From IMG/VR virus record IMGVR_UViG_3300020222_000019, positions 1 through 60,635 of that record: a DNA stretch of 60,635 nucleotides; one strand, 5' to 3'. The notes under the pieces were generated by a model. The model searched no databases. It saw only the letters and a program-made list of their open reading frames with translations, and was not told the DNA's origin. The DNA comes from a virus. The position numbers and the translations under genes were made by a program. Positions within the stretch are counted from its first letter, which is position 1, and each line of letters opens with the position of its first letter. Positions 40,225 through 47,547 of the stretch are shown here, piece after piece.

Positions 40225-40645
40225 TAACCACTCCATCTGGTTTTCCTGTTTGGTCTTCATCTTCTAACCGTAAATTAAATTCTTTTATATCAAATTTTAA
40301 AGTTTGTAATTTGTCTAAGTTTTGTTTTTCAAAAATTTTCTTCAATTCTTCTACTTTGTTGATAAATAAAACTTCTTTTTCTTCTAATTCTTTATTATAG
40401 TCAATAATAGATTTTATATTATTAATTGTTAGTGAAACTTCTTTTTCATGGAAATCACTAACAAATGAAATTAGTCTCATATTTGGTTGTGGATTGTCTT
40501 GTTCAACAACCTTGCCTTCAACAGTAAACTTTTTTGGTATTTTCCAATTTTGTGAAATTTCAACATCAATTGATAAATAACCTTTGAGTTTTCTAATTGA
40601 TTTCATATAAGGAAATATTTTTTCTAATTCTTTAAAAAATGTCAT
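40217..40645 (-). CDS. Hypothetical protein
   Basis: A 142-residue protein with a strand-rich N-terminal half (YLSIDVEISQNWKIPKKFTV) and a coiled-coil C-terminal half (YNKELEEKEVLFINKVEELK). The family is unknown. It is part of a minus-strand run next to the Hc1 histone gene. Confidence 0.55.
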   Translation of the reverse strand: MTFFKELEKIFPYMKSIRKLKGYLSIDVEISQNWKIPKKFTVEGKVVEQDNPQPNMRLISFVSDFHEKEVSLTINNIKSIIDYNKELEEKEVLFINKVEELKKIFEKQNLDKLQTLKFDIKEFNLRLEDEDQTGKPDGVVNE

Positions 40646-40650
40646 AATTT

Positions 40651-40836
40651 TTAATTTAAAAGGTAAGTTATTATATAAGAAAGAAAAACACCAAAAATAA
40701 TAATTTCAATCTTTGAAAAAGTTAATACTGTAGGTGGGTCATTGAATAATGACAAAATAAACATAAAACTGATTCTTGTTACACTTAAAATTGAAAAAAC
40801 AAAAAGAAATAAAAAAATATTATCTACACCAAACAT
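40651..40836 (-). CDS. Small two-pass membrane protein
   Basis: A 61-residue protein with two hydrophobic segments (FLFLFVFSILSVTRISFMFI and EIIIFGVFLSYIITYLL). It has few charged residues. The family is unknown. Confidence 0.5.
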   Translation of the reverse strand: MFGVDNIFLFLFVFSILSVTRISFMFILSLFNDPPTVLTFSKIEIIIFGVFLSYIITYLLN

Positions 40837-40838
40837 AA

Positions 40839-41015
40839 TTAATTTTTTCTTGATTCCAGAACTTCTTTTCTTAACACTTGCATCAAATCTTTTAATTCTT
40901 GTGCTGTTTTTCTAACTCTTGTTCCAGCTGTTTTGTTTCCTTTTTCAAATTTGTCATAATCAAAACTTAATGACTCCACAAGGGTTTTAACTTTTTGAAT
41001 TGTTGTCTCCTCCAT
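40839..41015 (-). CDS. Histone H1-like (Hc1 family) protein
   Basis: A 58-residue protein from the ATG at 41015. VKTLVESLSFDYDKFEKGNK then TAGTRVRKTAQELKDLMQVL matches the Hc1/histone H1-like proteins common in Bacteroidota (LVESL..DA.KF..KGNKAAGTR.RK pattern). Those proteins bind and compact DNA. A phage copy could coat incoming or packaged DNA or displace the host protein. The usual Lys/Ala-rich tail is missing here, leaving only the conserved helical core. Confidence 0.8.
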   Translation of the reverse strand: MEETTIQKVKTLVESLSFDYDKFEKGNKTAGTRVRKTAQELKDLMQVLRKEVLESRKN

Positions 41016-41069
41016 TTTTTTATTATAAAAGTTTATTTTTAATATAATTTAATATTTTATTATACATTG

Positions 41070-41543
41070 TCAATAGATAACTGTCATATTACTATCTATG
41101 GACCTATATATTGTTAAAATAACATCTAAATCTGATTTTGTGAATGGTTTTTTTCTATCGAACATATCAACAAAAAATTCTGGTATTGATTTTTTAACTT
41201 TGTCTTCTGGGTGATTATAAAATATTTCCTTAAAGAAGTCTTTGAAGTAATCATAGTGTTCACCGGTTTCATTAATTAAGATATTTTCTTTTTCAAATGT
41301 TTCTATTGTTTTTTTCCAACACCAATTAAAGTGATTGAGGTTGTCTTTGTCAGACATTTCTATTTTACTTTCTCGTTCTTCTTCACTACCGCCAAGGTAT
41401 GTGTCATATAGTATTGTAACGAGTGTATATGTAAAATCATAAAATAGGTCCATTTTTTCAAATACAATGTTATTTGTTTTGAACCAGATATCAACTTCAC
41501 TATATTCTAATTGTTGTGTCAGGTAATTAAAAAAATTCTCCAT
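41070..41543 (-). CDS. Hypothetical acidic protein under a hairpin
   Basis: A 157-residue acidic, aromatic protein (MENFFNYLTQQLEYSEVDIW) that includes HFNWCWKKTIETFEKENI. The family is unknown. Its first three codons lie in the right arm of a perfect 12-bp inverted repeat, followed by seven T residues within codons 4-6, so expression should depend on readthrough or melting of that structure. Confidence 0.6.
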   Translation of the reverse strand: MENFFNYLTQQLEYSEVDIWFKTNNIVFEKMDLFYDFTYTLVTILYDTYLGGSEEERESKIEMSDKDNLNHFNWCWKKTIETFEKENILINETGEHYDYFKDFFKEIFYNHPEDKVKKSIPEFFVDMFDRKKPFTKSDLDVILTIYRSIDSNMTVIY

Positions 41544-41565
41544 AAGATGTGTTCTTATGGAGAAT
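41529..41565 (-). terminator. Terminator/attenuator covering a start codon
   Basis: ATTCTCCATAAG (41535-41546) and CTTATGGAGAAT (41554-41565) form a perfect 12-bp stem with a 7-nt loop. On the minus strand the stem is followed by TTTTTTT (41535-41529). It ends the structural transcript from the gene at 41,593 and also sequesters the ATG of the gene at 41,070-41,543. Confidence 0.8.
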
Positions 41566-41592
41566 AATAAGTTTAATTATGACTTTTGTAAA

Positions 41593-42987
41593 TTATTGTG
41601 TCCTTTTTGAATAATTCATTAATTCTGAAATTCTTTTAAATTCTTCCTTAACTTTTTTACGTTTTTTAGGTTTTTCATCAAAAACGGGACTTGGTACTCT
41701 ACCATATGATTCGTCTTTCCATTTTGATAATTGGTCAGATGCAAAATATTCGCCAAATTTATCATTAACACCTGTGTTTTCTGCGTTTACCCAATCTTGG
41801 TTATTTCCGTTGCTTGAACTCCCTTTGATTTGTTTTTCAATGGTATCTTTTTTAGGTTTTATTTCATCATAATCAGGAATATTTTGTCCACCAATTTCAA
41901 TATTGTAATCTGTACCTTCTTGATCAATTTCATAAGCCTTTTTATCCATTTTAGCTAACTGACCATTTCCTTTTGGAAAATGTTTTGGGTTTGTTTCATA
42001 TTTACCTTTTGACCCATCTTTAATGTAATCTATCATCTTTTTTGCGACAGATTTTAAATAGTCTTTATTTTCTTTTCCAGATTCTTTATGAATTTTTTCG
42101 TACTTTCCAAGACCTTTTGGTGTTGCACCTTTTTTGATATTATCTTTTTCTTCTTTTACAATATTTTCAATAATATCAATAACTTCACTTTCACTAAACA
42201 AAGCACTTTCATCACCATCAACTAATCTATATAGTGTTTCTTCTAAATTAGAATTATCGGTGTATTCTTTATCACCCATTTTAAATTTACCTCCTTTAGG
42301 TGTTTGTTTTAATTTATTGGTAAAAGCATTTCCTTCTTCCATTTCTTCATCAACATCAACTTTACCTTTTCCTGGCCATCCTTTTTTGGATCTTTTTGCA
42401 AAATATAGTTCAGACATTTTTTCTTTTAATCTTTTAGGGACTTTTTCACCTTTTTCTTGATATTTTTGAGTTAAATCCTTTAAACTTCTAATTTGTAAAT
42501 CTATATCTGCAATTGATTTACCAGCATGTTCACCAGTTTTTTTAACTTTGACATCACCTTTCCATTTTTCATCTAATGGTATACCACCAGTACCAAACTG
42601 ACCACCACCACATTCTTCACACATTTTACCTTCCATATAATCACCTTTCATACTACCACCACATTCCATACAATCTTTTTCTTGTACATCACCTCTTAAC
42701 ATTTTAAAGTCTTGTCGGTCTAATCTTCCGTTTCTATTTTTATCAAGTTTACGCTGTCCTCCGTGAAGTTTTTCAAGCATTTCAGCACCACCACCTTTCA
42801 TAGCACCACATTCAACACATTCACCTTCATAAAATTCATTACTACCACATTCACATACATTACCTTCTGCAACATAATCAAATGAATCTGATTTTATTTT
42901 TTCCATAACTTTATTGGCTTTATCCTCTAAAGTTTCAAGAATTATTTTATTTGCTAGTCTTTTTAAATATTCTTTAGAATTTCTCAT
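41593..42987 (-). CDS. Tagged zinc-site/EF-hand-like structural protein
   Basis: A 464-residue, Lys/Glu/Gly-rich protein. The N-terminus MRNSKEYLKRLANKIILETL is tag-like. Two zinc-ribbon-like pairs follow (CECGSNEFYEGECVECG; CMECGG with CEECGGG) and between them an EF-hand-like loop LDKNRNGRLDRQDFKML. The rest is low-complexity and coiled-coil. The C-terminus (EEFKRISELMNYSKRTQ) recalls ends of head-associated proteins in related phages. The likely role is a prohead core/scaffold or internal structural protein, by context. A TATTTATA box lies 12 nt upstream. Confidence 0.6.
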   Translation of the reverse strand: MRNSKEYLKRLANKIILETLEDKANKVMEKIKSDSFDYVAEGNVCECGSNEFYEGECVECGAMKGGGAEMLEKLHGGQRKLDKNRNGRLDRQDFKMLRGDVQEKDCMECGGSMKGDYMEGKMCEECGGGQFGTGGIPLDEKWKGDVKVKKTGEHAGKSIADIDLQIRSLKDLTQKYQEKGEKVPKRLKEKMSELYFAKRSKKGWPGKGKVDVDEEMEEGNAFTNKLKQTPKGGKFKMGDKEYTDNSNLEETLYRLVDGDESALFSESEVIDIIENIVKEEKDNIKKGATPKGLGKYEKIHKESGKENKDYLKSVAKKMIDYIKDGSKGKYETNPKHFPKGNGQLAKMDKKAYEIDQEGTDYNIEIGGQNIPDYDEIKPKKDTIEKQIKGSSSNGNNQDWVNAENTGVNDKFGEYFASDQLSKWKDESYGRVPSPVFDEKPKKRKKVKEEFKRISELMNYSKRTQ

Positions 42988-42999
42988 TTCGTTTTTTAT

Positions 43000-43007
43000 T
43001 ATAAATA
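43000..43007 (-). promoter_or_regulatory. TATTTATA box before the zinc-site protein gene
   Basis: On the minus strand TATTTATA lies 12 nt before the ATG at 42987. It is a putative late promoter element. Confidence 0.35.
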
Positions 43008-43008
43008 T

Positions 43009-43707
43009 TTAGTACTTTGGATTTGACTTAAATTCCTTAGATATAATTTCTTTAATTTCATTTTCAGTCAATCCGTATTTTTTTGACATAGTTTCAATAA
43101 CCTTTTCAGTTGTTGATTCATTGAAGATATCAAGCGCTTTAATGTCTCCTTGATTACAATAAGGAAATCTTTTACATTTTTTTTTAACCTGGACAAACTT
43201 GCCGCCTGGTAATTGTGTTTTACGCCATGATCTACCTTTTCCTTTGGGTGTATTACCTTTCATTTTAATATCTTGAAAACTATTGGTATCATACTGACCA
43301 CTAGAGCTTGAAGATGTTGCTTCTTTAAATTCTTTTTTTGAGAATAGTGGTGTATTATCTAATGCCGCATATCCACCACCGGTTCCCATCGCCTCTTTAT
43401 TTTCTGATTTTTTACCTTTACTATCTAATATTGACCTTAAAAATGCTTTTAATTCACTTGGTTCTTTCAAAAAATCTTTTATTTTTTCTTTAATTTTATT
43501 TGCTGAAAGTTTTTTATTTTTTGCCAACAAATAAATTTCTTTCATATCGTCTGAATGAATTAAATAATCTTCTGGTGAATTTCTTTCTGTGCCTTCATCT
43601 TCTGTAAATTCTTTTTTCATATTCGACACATCAGACCCCCTTAGACCAAGGTCGTTTGCTTGTCTACCAAGTTCAGATATAAACATATCTCTAAGTGAAT
43701 CACTCAT
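43009..43707 (-). CDS. Hypothetical structural-type protein
   Basis: A 232-residue protein. A helical N-terminal half is followed by a Ser/Gly-rich linker (EATSSSSSGQYDTN), a basic cluster FVQVKKKCKRFPYCNQGD with two Cys residues and a C-terminal helix (LTENEIKEIISKEF). The layout recalls head proteins of similar phages. The function is not shown by the sequence. Confidence 0.55.
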   Translation of the reverse strand: MSDSLRDMFISELGRQANDLGLRGSDVSNMKKEFTEDEGTERNSPEDYLIHSDDMKEIYLLAKNKKLSANKIKEKIKDFLKEPSELKAFLRSILDSKGKKSENKEAMGTGGGYAALDNTPLFSKKEFKEATSSSSSGQYDTNSFQDIKMKGNTPKGKGRSWRKTQLPGGKFVQVKKKCKRFPYCNQGDIKALDIFNESTTEKVIETMSKKYGLTENEIKEIISKEFKSNPKY

Positions 43708-43952
43708 AACCCTTTGAATTTAGATTCCCAGAAACTTCTTTGTTGATACATAATTGTATAGAATTCTCTGAAAGATTTTATTATTAAGTCTTTGACTTCA
43801 CCATTTAATTTACCATTTTTTTTCATTTCTTTGGTAATTCTTTCAACCAATTTATCTTCAAATTGTTTTGCAGTATTTGACCCAAGAAAGTCTTTCATTT
43901 CTTTTTTAATTAATGATTCAATTTCTCTTTTATCTGCTTGACTAAGTGCCAT
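43704..43952 (-). CDS. Hypothetical small structural-type protein
   Basis: An 82-residue, fully helical protein (MALSQADKREIESLIKKEMK) ending in YTIMYQQRSFWESKFKGL. It shares an ATGA overlap with the following structural-type gene. I recall similar small proteins adjacent to head genes. The role is unknown. Confidence 0.55.
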   Translation of the reverse strand: MALSQADKREIESLIKKEMKDFLGSNTAKQFEDKLVERITKEMKKNGKLNGEVKDLIIKSFREFYTIMYQQRSFWESKFKGL

Positions 43953-44362
43953 TATTTGAATAATTGTATATAAGTTATGGTTGCAAAAATAACCCCAGAA
44001 ACAATTTCTATTATATTGTTTTTAATTTTAACGTTTTTAATTTCTTTTCTTAAATCCTTATTGTCTTCTTCTAATAATTTATATTTTTCTTCAGTACTTT
44101 TAATAATAACTTCATTATTTCTATCTTTTTGTTCAAGTTTTGAAATTATTGAGTCCTGGTCTTTTACTTTTTTTTCAAATTCTTCTATTTCTTTTTTATC
44201 CAAGATGTTTGTTTTTCTTAACTTATCCAATTCGTTAAGATCCTTTAAAACTTCCTTACCAATTTCTGTTGGAAAACAAATTATTGTTGTATCGACATTT
44301 GTTTTTTGGCTAAAACCAAAAAAACAAAGTGACAAGAAAATAAAAAATAGTATATTCTTCAT
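43952..44362 (-). CDS. Secreted/membrane coiled-coil protein, spanin-like
   Basis: A 136-residue protein with an N-terminal signal (MKNILFFIFLSLCFFGFSQ), a long coiled coil (~55-110: IEEFEKKVKDQDSIISKLEQ) and a C-terminal membrane helix (IIEIVSGVIFATITYIQLF). It lies next to another membrane coiled-coil protein and close to the amidase. The arrangement suggests part of a lysis cassette spanning the envelope, but no spanin family match is certain. Confidence 0.5.
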   Translation of the reverse strand: MKNILFFIFLSLCFFGFSQKTNVDTTIICFPTEIGKEVLKDLNELDKLRKTNILDKKEIEEFEKKVKDQDSIISKLEQKDRNNEVIIKSTEEKYKLLEEDNKDLRKEIKNVKIKNNIIEIVSGVIFATITYIQLFK

Positions 44363-44364
44363 AA

Positions 44365-44718
44365 TTAATATTTGTATCTAACCCTAAATGCACTATCAAC
44401 TTGTTTGTTTGTCCATTTAGGAATTTCTTTTTCTTTTATTTCGTAATAGTTATTTATTGTTGTTTTTTGTGACCTAATATTGTCAATATTTTCATTTATA
44501 ATTTTAATATTTTTTTTGTAAACCGATATCGAATCGTCCAATTCTTTTTGTTTATTTTTCAAATCCAAAATCTTTTGGTCCAATTGGTCAAGTTTATATT
44601 TTAAAAGTTCACTTTTGTCTGGTGCTGGTGTGTAAACTTTAATTAACAAAAAAACAACCATACCAATTAGTACGACTAATAAAATTTCTCTAAAATATTT
44701 TATAAAAAATTCTTTCAT
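44365..44718 (-). CDS. Membrane-anchored coiled-coil protein, i-spanin-like
   Basis: A 117-residue protein with an N-terminal membrane helix (EILLVVLIGMVVFLLIKVY), a periplasmic coiled coil (ELLKYKLDQLDQKILDLKNK) and a short conserved-looking end (WTNKQVDSAFRVRYKY). This is the shape of an inner-membrane spanin (Rz-like). The placement between the amidase region and the secreted coiled-coil protein supports a lysis role. That is inference. Confidence 0.5.
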   Translation of the reverse strand: MKEFFIKYFREILLVVLIGMVVFLLIKVYTPAPDKSELLKYKLDQLDQKILDLKNKQKELDDSISVYKKNIKIINENIDNIRSQKTTINNYYEIKEKEIPKWTNKQVDSAFRVRYKY

Positions 44719-45359
44719 TATTCTTTTGTTTTCTTTCTTACCGCAATTACTTTAGACCATTTAGTTTTGAACTTTTCATAATATTGTTTAAGTTTATTCA
44801 TCATTTTTAGAAATTCTTCATCAACTTGCATCATAGTACCGTTAATGTACACACCATTGTTTTCACCAATTGAAAAGAAAAATTCCAAATCATATTCAGT
44901 GATTTTTCCAGACCATTCGACGTTGTTTGGATATAAATTCAATTTATTAAAATCAACAATTTCAGCAACCTCATTAACAAATTCATCCATACTTTCTTGG
45001 AAGGCTATCTTATCATCTGTTGTTAGTTGTAAATCTTTTTCACTAGCTCCGTGGATGTATAAAATTCCACCAGAAATTCTATATCCTTTTTTCTTATCTG
45101 ATTTTTTTTCTTCTTTATCATCACCTGGTTCACCATCATCCGCAGTTTCATATTCAATGTCCTTTTTAATACTATCCATAGGATTATCCCTTTTGGTAAT
45201 ATTATTTGGTTCATCTATTTTTCCAGTCTCATCTTCTGGCTGTTCCATTATAAGACCATATCTTTTTTTAATTTCATAAGATTCTTTGATCATCTTTTCA
45301 CCACCTAACATAGTTCTGGATGCTTTAAGTAAATTTCTAATTTCTTCGTAATTATTCAT
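44718..45359 (-). CDS. Tagged structural-type protein
   Basis: A 213-residue protein beginning with a tag-like helix pair (MNNYEEIRNLLKASRTMLGG and IKESYEIKKRYGLIMEQ). An acidic low-complexity linker follows and then a folded domain with GYRISGGILYIHGASEKDLQ and LEFFFSIGENNGVYINGTMM. I recall similar head-associated proteins in related phages. It overlaps the amidase gene by 8 nt. Confidence 0.55.
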   Translation of the reverse strand: MNNYEEIRNLLKASRTMLGGEKMIKESYEIKKRYGLIMEQPEDETGKIDEPNNITKRDNPMDSIKKDIEYETADDGEPGDDKEEKKSDKKKGYRISGGILYIHGASEKDLQLTTDDKIAFQESMDEFVNEVAEIVDFNKLNLYPNNVEWSGKITEYDLEFFFSIGENNGVYINGTMMQVDEEFLKMMNKLKQYYEKFKTKWSKVIAVRKKTKE

Positions 45360-45948
45360 TGTCTAATTTTTTTATAAAATATTCAAAATCAAAAGCAGGA
45401 CTCAAGTCTGTGGATTCTTCATCAATATTTGATCTTGTGATAATCCCACTAAATGTTTCCAGTCTATTTGTTTTTGTATTATGTCCAATACAAATTGGTT
45501 CTATATTAAACTTTTTAGATAACTTAATACAAAGTTCAGCTGTTTTATCCAACTGTATTTGTGTATAAGGTTCCCAAAAAAAATAGTCTCTCCATTTCTT
45601 ACTGAACACTTTCTCTTTATAAATACTCCCCAACCAGTTAATGTGATGATTTTTTAGTGGTTGTTTTTCTAACCAACCAAGATTTTCCAAAGAAATGATA
45701 ATAGACTGTTTATCATACACAGTATTGTTTAACATTTTACCATAATGTTCATTATCCATTGTTTGTAAAACAATACCTTCTTTTGTTACAATGTAATGTG
45801 GTAATTTATCATATTTCTTGTTGTGTCTATTTCTCAATGCTGTTAAATATTCATCAGCATTTCTTGATGTGTGGGTTAAAACTATCTGAATTTTATTTTT
45901 TTCTACACCGAAATTATTGTTAATTTTTTTATCTAAAATTTCAAACAT
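45352..45948 (-). CDS. N-acetylmuramoyl-L-alanine amidase (endolysin)
   Basis: A 198-residue amidase_2-type enzyme. Features are QIVLTHTSRNADEYLTALRN (His near the first metal site), YDKLPHYIVTKEGIVLQTMD, SIIISLENLGWLEKQP, and GHNTKTNRLETFSGIITRS followed by TDLSPAFDFEYF. The usual final His-x-DPG motif reads DLSPAFDF, so the metal site should be checked. It is expected to cut peptidoglycan at lysis. The two membrane coiled-coil genes downstream may complete the lysis set. Confidence 0.75.
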   Translation of the reverse strand: MFEILDKKINNNFGVEKNKIQIVLTHTSRNADEYLTALRNRHNKKYDKLPHYIVTKEGIVLQTMDNEHYGKMLNNTVYDKQSIIISLENLGWLEKQPLKNHHINWLGSIYKEKVFSKKWRDYFFWEPYTQIQLDKTAELCIKLSKKFNIEPICIGHNTKTNRLETFSGIITRSNIDEESTDLSPAFDFEYFIKKLDNE

Positions 45949-46990
45949 TCTTTTTATATGTAAGTCTTTTTATACCACCAATATCATTTGTTGTTGTAGT
46001 TGTTTCCATAGGAACGTCTATCCAATAATCAACATTATCAAATAAATCTTCATCATCTACTTGGTCGGTACTTGGTCGGTACTTGGTCGGTACTTGGTCG
46101 GTTTCTTCTTCAACTTGGGGGGTACTTGTGGGTTGGTTGTGGATTGGTTGTGGGGTTGGTAGATTGGTTGATTGAAAATTTTCATCTTCTTTTCTACTGG
46201 ACTTGAATGCTTGATTTGTTGCAATAACCAAAGTAATTGCCAATGGATCAAAAACAAAAATCAGAATTAAAATAAAAAGATTTGCAGTTCTTTTTATTTC
46301 CCAATCTAAAAGTTCACTTACGTATTTGATTGCACCAAGTTCACTATTCCCAATGTCTTGTGATTCCATATCTAAAATCTGAACATCAAGTTTTGTTATA
46401 CTATCGTTATAACCATCGATTCTTTTTGAAATTGTATCTCTTCTTGATTGTGCTTCTTTTAATTGTCCTTCAAATGATTTTCTATTTGCATTATTTGCTC
46501 TTGTAATTAATTGCCCAGTTCTTTGGTCTACAGTTTGTGTTGTTGTATTTGTAGATAGTCCATCCCTTAATTTTGTAATATCACCATCGAGGGTTATTTT
46601 TTCTTTTGTTAATTCGGTTTTTATTTCTTCAAATCTTTTCTTTTTAACTTCAACATTCTTTACTTGTTTTTCACTTATTTCAAGTTTTGCAATATTTCCT
46701 TGGAATCCGGTACTAAGTAATCCATAGATACCCAAAGAAGTAATAATTGATAATATTATAAGTGCAATTGTCATATAAATTTTTAAGACACCATATGTTT
46801 GTTTCCATTTATCGTGAAGATATGTAGCTATTGCTATTTTAGAAATTTCAAGGAAGGATCCCATTATTATTACCGGAATTGCAACACCGACAAACACAAT
46901 GGACAAACCAACAACACTATAATATGCTGCGGTTGCTGATAAACCAAGAGCACAAAATAACATAAACCAGGGTAAAAATTTTTCTTTCAT
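45941..46990 (-). CDS. Multi-pass membrane coiled-coil protein
   Basis: A 349-residue protein. Three N-terminal membrane helices (~residues 5-25, 27-50 and 70-92) are followed by a long coiled coil (~100-220), a fourth hydrophobic segment (~238-262: LFILILIFVFDPLAITLVIA) and a Pro/Thr-rich tail. The tail holds an 11-bp tandem repeat at DNA level (TDQVPTKYRPS, then TDQV). It resembles membrane proteins in other large Bacteroidota phages. The function is unknown. Confidence 0.6.
   Translation of the reverse strand: MKEKFLPWFMLFCALGLSATAAYYSVVGLSIVFVGVAIPVIIMGSFLEISKIAIATYLHDKWKQTYGVLKIYMTIALIILSIITSLGIYGLLSTGFQGNIAKLEISEKQVKNVEVKKKRFEEIKTELTKEKITLDGDITKLRDGLSTNTTTQTVDQRTGQLITRANNANRKSFEGQLKEAQSRRDTISKRIDGYNDSITKLDVQILDMESQDIGNSELGAIKYVSELLDWEIKRTANLFILILIFVFDPLAITLVIATNQAFKSSRKEDENFQSTNLPTPQPIHNQPTSTPQVEEETDQVPTKYRPSTDQVDDEDLFDNVDYWIDVPMETTTTTNDIGGIKRLTYKKNV
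46060..46103 (+). repeat. 11-bp tandem repeat, four copies
   Basis: CTTGGTCGGTA is repeated at 46060, 46071, 46082 and 46093 (last copy ends in T). It lies in the C-terminal coding part of the gene at 45,941-46,990. Eleven is not a multiple of three, so loss or gain of one unit would shift the frame. A G/T-rich degenerate tract with many GG runs follows to about 46173. Confidence 0.9.
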
Positions 46991-47013
46991 ATTATATTAA
47001 TATAGTTTATAAA

Positions 47014-47021
47014 TACTTATT
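47014..47021 (+). promoter_or_regulatory. Degenerate TATTTATW box
   Basis: TACTTATT (one mismatch) lies 9 nt before the ATG at 47031, which is preceded by AAAGGAT, one of the few Shine-Dalgarno-like sequences in the window. A minus-strand TATTTATA (47015-47008) serves the divergent gene at 46990. Confidence 0.3.
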
Positions 47022-47030
47022 ATAAAGGAT

Positions 47031-47414
47031 ATGAAAAATTCACTACTAAGGGAATCAATTAGGAAACATTTATTGTTAGAAAAAAGGATTGCAACATTGA
47101 GGTCCCAGATATCGATTACATTTGAAGTTAGATTAGACAAGGGTGGACATACTCAAGATAGACAAGTAGAGAGAAATGTTAGTAGGGGTGATATTAATTT
47201 ATTATTGGGTAAAGCTGTTGATGAAATAACAACAAAAATTATTTTAAAAGAAATAAAAAATGGTGATGTTTTTATTGTTAGAAGTAAATCTGATAATTTA
47301 TTCATCCCGGTCATACTGATTGAGGAAGACCCTTATAATTTTGTATTATTAACAAAAACTGTAATCAGAAAAAACGCTCAAGGTAGACCACAATTAACAA
47401 TTTGGGTTGATTAA
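47031..47414 (+). CDS. Tagged protein with a BECR/DUF4258-like fold
   Basis: A 127-residue protein. Residues 1-18 (MKNSLLRESIRKHLLLEK) form a tag. The rest includes KGGHTQDRQVERNVSRGDIN, FIVRSKSDNLFIPVILIE and FVLLTKTVIRKNAQGRPQLT. The His..Arg..Glu-Arg pattern followed by two strands and a Thr-containing end resembles the RelE/colicin-like (BECR) or DUF4258 fold. I have seen this family near head genes of related phages. Whether it is an active RNase is unknown. Confidence 0.6.
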   Translation: MKNSLLRESIRKHLLLEKRIATLRSQISITFEVRLDKGGHTQDRQVERNVSRGDINLLLGKAVDEITTKIILKEIKNGDVFIVRSKSDNLFIPVILIEEDPYNFVLLTKTVIRKNAQGRPQLTIWVD

Positions 47415-47543
47415 GTAGGATAGGACATTAGTATCTGAATCGTCTTCCATCTTCCTATCGACTTAGGCTTGTTCATTCCTAAATCACTTCTACTTAACCC
47501 ACCACCTAGAGCTCGTTAGTGACTTTTAACCCTCGTTGTTTGT
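47402..47543 (-). ncRNA. Structured non-coding RNA candidate
   Basis: This region is less AT-rich than its surroundings and has no long frame. Read on the minus strand it can form a closing stem (GGGTTAAGTAG with CTACTTAATCAACCC, bulged), a hairpin TTAGG / CCTAA and a stem GATAGGA / TCCTATC whose 3' arm directly abuts the closing stem. That makes a three-way junction. A perfect promoter lies upstream with the start predicted near 47543. A 21-codon frame (MNKPKSIGRWKTIQILMSYP then T) exists inside and is the main alternative. It is not a tRNA. Confidence 0.6.
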
Positions 47544-47547
47544 GATA

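Noticed and set aside
46057-46257. Alternative-frame open frame over the 11-bp repeat
   Set aside because: It arises because the repeat reads open in more than one frame; the longer membrane protein frame explains the region.
47415-47545. A tRNA or tmRNA in the less AT-rich region
   Set aside because: No cloverleaf, no T-loop consensus and no CCA-type end could be found; the pairing pattern is a three-way junction of another shape.
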